From: Chitinophagales bacterium
Lineage (GTDB): Bacteria > Bacteroidota > Bacteroidia > Chitinophagales > LD1
Direction of reading: 5' to 3'
Length of the DNA: 64,000 bases
Assembly: GCA_026129525.1 (NCBI GenBank)
Contig: JAHCHW010000005.1
Span: forward strand, 124,001-188,000
The notes under the pieces are model-generated. The model saw only the letters and a program-made list of their open reading frames with translations, made no database searches and was not told the DNA's origin. Positions within the stretch are counted from its first letter, which is position 1. Every line of letters starts with the position of its first letter. Made by a program: the position numbers and the translations under genes. Of this stretch, positions 59,256 to 64,000 are shown piece by piece.

Positions 59256-59288
59256 ATGAAGAAACGTCCTATCAAAATGTTTCTTCAT
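59256..59288. other. Perfect 10-bp inverted repeat
   Basis: ATGAAGAAAC (59256-59265) and GTTTCTTCAT (59279-59288), 13-nt centre, in the gap between two convergent genes (58851-59174 and 59355-60002). It lacks a T-run, so a terminator role is doubtful; a possible protein-binding site or fold. Confidence 0.35.
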
Positions 59289-59354
59289 ACGCAACTTTCC
59301 GCAAACGTATCTCTTTAACGAAGCCGAAAGGCAGGTTTTATAAAGCGGCTATAC

Positions 59355-60002
59355 TCAAAACGTTCCTGCCCTTATAAATATTACACCCGCTACTCCGCTT
59401 AAATGTGCGGGTGTAATGTTGAAGTAATTTTTGCCCAATACGGCACGGTAGTTTACCCCGGCACCCACTCTGAAATTTTTATGTGCGTTAAACACTCCGT
59501 AAACAGCAGGTATAATAGCTCCGTAATCGTTGCGGTTGGTACTATTGGCAGGGTATTCAAATTTAGCGGAGCACCAGCCTGCTGCTAACTCGGGTTGCAG
59601 CGAAAACTTTTTATTTTGAAAGAATATGTAGCTGAATGCGGCCCCCGCAAAATGATGAATAAGCAATGTTTTGCCATCGCTGCCGGGCGACATTACCGGA
59701 CGAATATTGGTTTGCGATGAAAGCGTGTGATACTTGGCGCTTACCACAAAACGGTGATTGATTACCCAGTTAAGGTTAAACCCCACAATCATCCCTGCCT
59801 TCGATTTTAAAATTTGCGTGGGTTGCATTTCGAAACCTGTATAACCGCTGCTTTTAAACTTAGCCGCCTTCAAAAAAGGCTCGTTTTCGGTGGTGTCTTC
59901 CACCATTACCTGTGCAAAAACGGTATTGATTGCAAACAGCAACCCTAACGAAAACAAAATCTTAGAACCTTTCACGCTACGAGTATAAAAAACATTCGCC
60001 AT
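59355..60002 (-). CDS. Exported outer-membrane-type hypothetical protein
   Basis: 215 aa from the ATG at 60002 (MANVFYTRSVKGSKILFSLGLLFAINTVFAQ); a start 21 bp upstream adds no signal character. The mature part alternates polar and aromatic residues (GMIVGFNLNWVINHRFVVSAKYHTLS, FAGAAFSYIFFQNKKFSLQPELAAGW), which suggests a small beta-barrel of eight strands ending VAGVIFIRAGTF. No family recognised. Divergent from the DnaQ/GIY-YIG gene. Confidence 0.65.
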   Translation of the reverse strand: MANVFYTRSVKGSKILFSLGLLFAINTVFAQVMVEDTTENEPFLKAAKFKSSGYTGFEMQPTQILKSKAGMIVGFNLNWVINHRFVVSAKYHTLSSQTNIRPVMSPGSDGKTLLIHHFAGAAFSYIFFQNKKFSLQPELAAGWCSAKFEYPANSTNRNDYGAIIPAVYGVFNAHKNFRVGAGVNYRAVLGKNYFNITPAHLSGVAGVIFIRAGTF

Positions 60003-60104
60003 GTAGTAATTTGTAAACGCCACGGAAGTTGGTGGATAGTTTGTGGAGTTAATGCTCCGCTTTGTCGCTTCAAAGTATGCTCAATCTGCATATTTTCACG
60101 CCTT

Positions 60105-61448
60105 ATGTATGCCGTAATTGACGTAGAAACCACCGGAGGAAGTCCCGCCAACGACCGTGTGATTGAAATTGCGGTAGTTGTTTTTGACGGTAACCGCATA
60201 ACCGATACATTTTCAACTCTGCTTAACCCCCGCAGACCCATTGACCCGTATGTTACCAAACTTACCGGCATTACCAACGAAATGGTGAGCAGCGCTCCAA
60301 CATTCGAAGAGGTGCATCAGCGTGTATTGGAGCTAACCCATGAATCTATTTTTGTAGCGCATAATGTGAAGTTCGACTTTGGTATGCTGCGGCAGGAGTA
60401 CCGCAGACTGGGTATAGATTTTAACCGCAGGCAGTTAGATACGGTAAACCTTGCCCGCAAAGTACTGCCCGGCTTTAACTCATACAGCCTCGGTAACATT
60501 TGCGACAGCCTTGGGATTCCTATTACCGACCGCCACCGAGCTTTAGGCGATGCTGAGGCCACTGTTAAGTTGCTGGAGTTGATTCTCTCGAAAAATACTT
60601 CCGCCAAATACATTGAAATTGAACTGAACCACGGCATTGATGTGGATTTGCTGCCGCCCTATTTATCGAAAGCGGAAATTGAAAAACTACCCGAAGATGC
60701 CGGTGTATTTTACTACCGCGATGAAGTGGACAAAGTAATCTATTTGGATGGCGTAAAAAACATTCGCAAGAAAGTGATTTCGCATGTTTCTTCTTTAGCT
60801 GACTCTCCCGATAAAAAACGGATGTTTGAATTGGTGCGAAGTATTGATTACGAACTTACCGGCACCGAACTGATAGCCAAACTTACCGCTTACCGCGAAT
60901 ACAAAAAACTGCAGCCCGAGTTTAACAAGCACATAAAGCCGCAGGTGTTTACTCATGCCATTTACATTACTACCGATGAACAGGGCTTTTCGCAACTTAA
61001 AATCCATCCGGTTGACTGGAACAGCGGGGAGTGTATTCTTAAGTTTTCATCAAAGGCAAGCGCCAATAAGGTACTCAGCAAAATTATCCGCGAAAACAAT
61101 CTTTACAGTTGGTTTGCGGTTCGCTCTAAAATGAAAGAGAAAGGGGTAATTGAAGCCAAAGGGCTGAAGAATCACAATAGTTTTATTGAGAAAACTATTC
61201 GCAAGTATTTGTACCGCCACCCAAGTTTTTTTATTGTGGGCGAAGGCATACACCCCGATGAACACTCAGTTGTTTGTATTGAGAATAATACTTACAAAGG
61301 CTACGGCTATTTTAATCCCGAACTAACCCCTGCCACTCCCGAAAACCTGCGAGAAATTATCCGCACCGATGAAGATGATTTCGAAACACAAAAGATTATC
61401 CGCGCTCAGCTACGCAAAATGAAGAATGCAAAGCTAGTGGTGTATTAG
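60105..61448 (+). CDS. DEDDh exonuclease fused to GIY-YIG nuclease-like domain
   Basis: 447-aa cytoplasmic protein. Residues 1-165 are a DnaQ/epsilon-type 3'-5' exonuclease with all DEDDh residues: Asp6 and Glu8 in IDVETTGG, Asp91 in AHNVKFDFGM, His144 and Asp149 in RHRALGDAEA. Residues 195-290 form a GIY-YIG-like domain as in UvrC or Cho (GVFYY and YLDGVKNIRKKV, diverged from GIY and YIG). The C-terminal part is helical and beta with GYGYFNPELTP. Such fusions are seen widely and are thought to be DNA-repair nucleases. The degenerate GIY-YIG may not cut. Confidence 0.9.
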   Translation: MYAVIDVETTGGSPANDRVIEIAVVVFDGNRITDTFSTLLNPRRPIDPYVTKLTGITNEMVSSAPTFEEVHQRVLELTHESIFVAHNVKFDFGMLRQEYRRLGIDFNRRQLDTVNLARKVLPGFNSYSLGNICDSLGIPITDRHRALGDAEATVKLLELILSKNTSAKYIEIELNHGIDVDLLPPYLSKAEIEKLPEDAGVFYYRDEVDKVIYLDGVKNIRKKVISHVSSLADSPDKKRMFELVRSIDYELTGTELIAKLTAYREYKKLQPEFNKHIKPQVFTHAIYITTDEQGFSQLKIHPVDWNSGECILKFSSKASANKVLSKIIRENNLYSWFAVRSKMKEKGVIEAKGLKNHNSFIEKTIRKYLYRHPSFFIVGEGIHPDEHSVVCIENNTYKGYGYFNPELTPATPENLREIIRTDEDDFETQKIIRAQLRKMKNAKLVVY

Positions 61449-61690
61449 TGTTTGATAGTAATGAAACTCCTCACCAATGCCGCTGCCGAAACCAGTGCCC
61501 ACACACCTTCCAGAACTACAAAAGGTATATAGTTTATTAAAAGTGAAGCGGCACACGCCATACCCGCTCCAATCAAGTTGAAAGAAATGTAAAGGCGGTT
61601 GTTGTGGTCAACAATCTTGAGAAGGTTAAGTAGAAAAGCCAGCAGCAAAAGTGCCACTCCGGCAAAGCCAAGCGAATCAGCAAAGGTCAT
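61445..61690 (-). CDS. CBU_0592-like small membrane protein
   Basis: 81 aa, three hydrophobic helices (about 6-23, 35-50 and 55-76). The sequence FAGVALLLLAFLLNLLK, then NRLYISFNLIGAGMACAASLL, is the usual look of the CBU_0592 family, found widely and unassigned. The stop overlaps the convergent nuclease gene end by 4 bp. It directly abuts the TerB-like gene upstream, whose stop codon ends where this ATG begins, so the two are probably cotranscribed. Confidence 0.75.
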   Translation of the reverse strand: MTFADSLGFAGVALLLLAFLLNLLKIVDHNNRLYISFNLIGAGMACAASLLINYIPFVVLEGVWALVSAAALVRSFITIKH

Positions 61691-62047
61691 TTACTCAATA
61701 CTCGTTTCCGTCCACTCACAAAAAAGTTCATCGAGGAAGAGATTTTCTTCGCGGGTAATTTTGTTGTCGGCTTTTACCAAATCAATGGCAAACTGGATAA
61801 GTTCATTGCGCTCCTCTTCGGTGCTGTCCTCATAAAAATCGGCCATGCACTTCTGAAAGTGAATCATGTAGTCGTTCTTATCCAACGCACTCAACACTTC
61901 CATTTCGCGGTCGAGGTCAACCACAAACGGAAACTGCTCCGCCAGCCACTCGCGGATTACCATGTCTTCCTTTACATTAAACTCTCCGTCCACAGCCGAG
62001 AGAATCATCAGCAGGTGATAACCTGCCACCGGTTTATTCTTATGCAT
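61691..62047 (-). CDS. TerB-like protein
   Basis: 118 aa, all helical. LLMILSAVDGEFNVKED near the start and ADNKITREENLFLDEL near the end are the paired acidic motifs of TerB-type (tellurite-resistance-associated) domains, with Asp and Glu that may hold Mg or Ca. In this family the helical bundle often couples to membrane proteins. It is directly followed by the CBU_0592-like membrane gene, and the aspS stop lies 66 bp upstream. No other ter genes occur in the window. Cytoplasmic. Confidence 0.75.
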   Translation of the reverse strand: MHKNKPVAGYHLLMILSAVDGEFNVKEDMVIREWLAEQFPFVVDLDREMEVLSALDKNDYMIHFQKCMADFYEDSTEEERNELIQFAIDLVKADNKITREENLFLDELFCEWTETSIE

Positions 62048-62113
62048 ATCGTCAGGTTTTATGTTTCAATATAGCACTTATCTTCAAAGTCGGAAAATTC
62101 TACACTTGAAATT

Positions 62114-63874
62114 TCACTCGTTGTTGAGCGCAATTCCCAGTTCGTCCAACTGCTTTTTCTCCACAGGCGTAGGCGCATCCATCATCAAATCGCGTCCGCC
62201 CGAAGTTTTCGGGAATGCTATTACATCGCGAATAGTTTCTCCGCCTGCCATGAGCATTACTAAGCGGTCTAAACCAAAAGCGCAGCCACCGTGCGGAGGT
62301 GCTCCGTATTTGAATGCTGTAAGCAGAAATCCGAATTTCTTTTCGCGCTCTTCTTCGCTCAATCCAAGATTTTTAAACACCTTCTCCTGTATATCGCGCT
62401 GATGAATACGGATAGAACCTGAAAGGATTTCGTTGCCGTTCATCACCATGTCATAAGTTTGTGCGCGAACACGGGTTGGCTCAGTATCGAAATACTGCAA
62501 ATCTTCGGGATGCGGTGAGCAGAAAGGATGGTGAGCGAATGTGATTTCACCGCTTTCTTCATCTTTTTCGAACAGCGGAAAATCAACCACCCACAGCACA
62601 CTCCATGTGCCGGGCTTAATCCAGTTGTTGCGCTTGGCTAATTCCAACCGCAAATCGCCCAGCGACTTGCGAACCTTCGAAGTTTTATCGGCAGCAATTA
62701 AAAGCAAGTCGCCTTTCTCTGCACCGAATGCTTGTCCAATTTCGCGCAGTTGTTCTTCGGTATAAAATTTATCAACCGAGGATTTTACAGTGCCGTCTTC
62801 ATTAAAGCGGATGTTGACCAAACCACCCAAACCGCGGTGCGATGCTTTTACAAATTCCGTCAATTCATCGAATTGCTTACGAGTGTAAGTTGCACAGCCT
62901 TTAGCATTCAATCCGGCCACCAACCCACCTCCGGCAATCGCATTATTAAATACTCCGAACTCCGATTTTGGAAGTGTAGCATTCAACTCCACTATCGGGC
63001 AGGCAAAACGCAAGTCGGGCTTATCGCTGCCATACAGGCGAAGGGCATCATCGTATTTCAAACGTGGAATTTCGCTCAACTCGTAGTTCAGTATTTTCTT
63101 GAACACATGCTGCACCATTCCGCCAAAGGTTTCAAAAATATCTTCCTGATGCACGAAACTCATTTCGCAGTCTATCTGCGAAAACTCCGGTTGTCGGTCG
63201 CCACGGAAGTCTTCATCGCGAAAACATTTTACAATCTGATAGTAGCGGTCCATGCCTGCCACCATCAACAATTGCTTTAAAATTTGAGGCGATTGCGGCA
63301 AAGCATAAAAACTACCATGCACCAAACGCGAAGGCACCAGAAAATCGCGTGCACCTTCGGGAGTTGATTTAATCAGGTTGGGGGTTTCTACTTCCAGAAA
63401 ATCTTTGCTGTCTAAATACTCGCGCACGGCACGGATAATTAGTGCGCGCTTCACTAAGCGGTCGCGCAATTCCGGTCTGCGGATATCTAAATAACGGTAG
63501 GTGAGCCGGAGTTCCTCACTGCCATCGGTGTCGCTTTCAATTAAAAATGGCGGCACTTCCGATTCGTTCAAAATGGTAAGGGAAGAAACTATTATTTCAA
63601 TATCACCGGTAGGAATGTTTTTGTTTTTGTTGATGCGCTCGGCCACTTTTCCGCTAACCTGAATTACAAACTCGCGCCCCAAGTTGTTTGCCTTTTCGCA
63701 TAAAGCGGCATCGGTTTCCATATTAAAAACCAATTGGGTAATACCGTAGCGGTCGCGCAGGTCAATAAAAGTCATACCGCCCATAATACGCTGGCGTTGC
63801 ACCCAGCCCGAAAGGAGCACTTCCTGCCCTACGTGGCTCATAGTCAGTTCTCCGCAGGTTCTGTTTCTATACAT
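62114..63874 (-). CDS. aspS: Aspartyl-tRNA synthetase
   Basis: 586 aa, the normal length. It has an N-terminal OB-fold anticodon-binding domain (VLLSGWVQRQRIMGGMTFIDLRDR), class II motif 2 (CFRDEDFRGDRQPEFSQIDCE), motif 3 (GLDRLVMLMAG), the bacterial GAD insertion (residues 280-420), and ALPQSPQ near 190. It charges tRNA-Asp with aspartate. Whether it also charges tRNA-Asn (indirect pathway) cannot be read from the sequence. Last gene on the minus strand; 63875-64000 shows no gene. Confidence 0.97.
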   Translation of the reverse strand: MYRNRTCGELTMSHVGQEVLLSGWVQRQRIMGGMTFIDLRDRYGITQLVFNMETDAALCEKANNLGREFVIQVSGKVAERINKNKNIPTGDIEIIVSSLTILNESEVPPFLIESDTDGSEELRLTYRYLDIRRPELRDRLVKRALIIRAVREYLDSKDFLEVETPNLIKSTPEGARDFLVPSRLVHGSFYALPQSPQILKQLLMVAGMDRYYQIVKCFRDEDFRGDRQPEFSQIDCEMSFVHQEDIFETFGGMVQHVFKKILNYELSEIPRLKYDDALRLYGSDKPDLRFACPIVELNATLPKSEFGVFNNAIAGGGLVAGLNAKGCATYTRKQFDELTEFVKASHRGLGGLVNIRFNEDGTVKSSVDKFYTEEQLREIGQAFGAEKGDLLLIAADKTSKVRKSLGDLRLELAKRNNWIKPGTWSVLWVVDFPLFEKDEESGEITFAHHPFCSPHPEDLQYFDTEPTRVRAQTYDMVMNGNEILSGSIRIHQRDIQEKVFKNLGLSEEEREKKFGFLLTAFKYGAPPHGGCAFGLDRLVMLMAGGETIRDVIAFPKTSGGRDLMMDAPTPVEKKQLDELGIALNNE

Positions 63875-64000
63875 TTTTTGCTTTTTGAGAGGGGCGAAAA
63901 TAGCCGATTTGCCAATAAAGGGCTTTATTTCGGGGCTTTTTACAACTGTTTCAGTAGTTTTGCAATCTTATTCCGTGCATGTCCGTATAAAGGTTTCTGA

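Noticed and set aside
61691..62047. Tellurite-resistance operon
   Set aside because: Only a single TerB-like protein is present, with no TerC, TerD or TerZ genes nearby.

Overview
The window looks like a chromosomal segment of a Bacteroidetes bacterium, probably from the Chitinophagales/Sphingobacteriales side. At least six secreted proteins end in type IX secretion (T9SS) sorting domains of type A or B. The primary sigma factor is short (289 aa). Several starts are preceded by the Bacteroidetes -7 element TAnnTTTG rather than a Shine-Dalgarno sequence. Lineage-typical families are present: DUF5723-OmpA, a CusA-TolC fusion, and tandem OmpH/Skp genes next to murI. There is one tRNA (Asn) and no rRNA. 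No transposase, integrase or CRISPR array was seen.

Layout. 0-14.5 kb: surface and secreted proteins (beta-propeller, beta-helix lipoprotein, PKD protein, GH5 glycosidase, a 735-aa T9SS cargo) mixed with YebC, an SRPBCC protein and a YdeI-like protein. 14.5-28.8 kb: a fatty acid desaturase, then a metal-homeostasis stretch. This holds a Cys-rich metallothionein-like peptide under an HMA-AraC regulator, an orphan porin/LolA-like pair, a MntA-HepT toxin-antitoxin pair, and a CusB/CusA-TolC efflux operon. Between them lie two fragments of neighbouring genes and two direct repeats, the debris of rearrangement. 28.8-34 kb: a large M43 metalloprotease and fumarylacetoacetase. 34-41 kb: a minus-strand cluster with a cytoplasmic-type metacaspase, a DNA/RNA non-specific nuclease and a papain-like protease, plus a 319-aa unknown, a protein of eleven 14-residue repeats and a Cys-rich outer-membrane-type protein. 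This is the best candidate for an undescribed system. 41.5-44 kb: tRNA-Asn, a Fic AMP-transferase with a palindromic operator, and rpoD. 44-64 kb: mostly housekeeping genes (UbiB-type kinase, OmpA-type protein, three OmpH chaperones, murI, thioredoxin-like protein, an M16 peptidase pair, a DnaQ/GIY-YIG nuclease, aspS).

How the genes work together. The Cys-rich peptide, its AraC regulator and the CusBA-TolC operon together suggest copper or silver buffering and export. The OmpA-type protein and the OmpH genes belong to envelope biogenesis. The caspase cluster combines three potentially toxic hydrolases, none with a signal peptide, which fits either a regulated suicide/defence system or delivered effectors. 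The sequence alone cannot decide between these. Start sites were moved from the longest ORF where a signal peptide or family N-terminus indicated it. Protein families were recognised by eye, without database searches.
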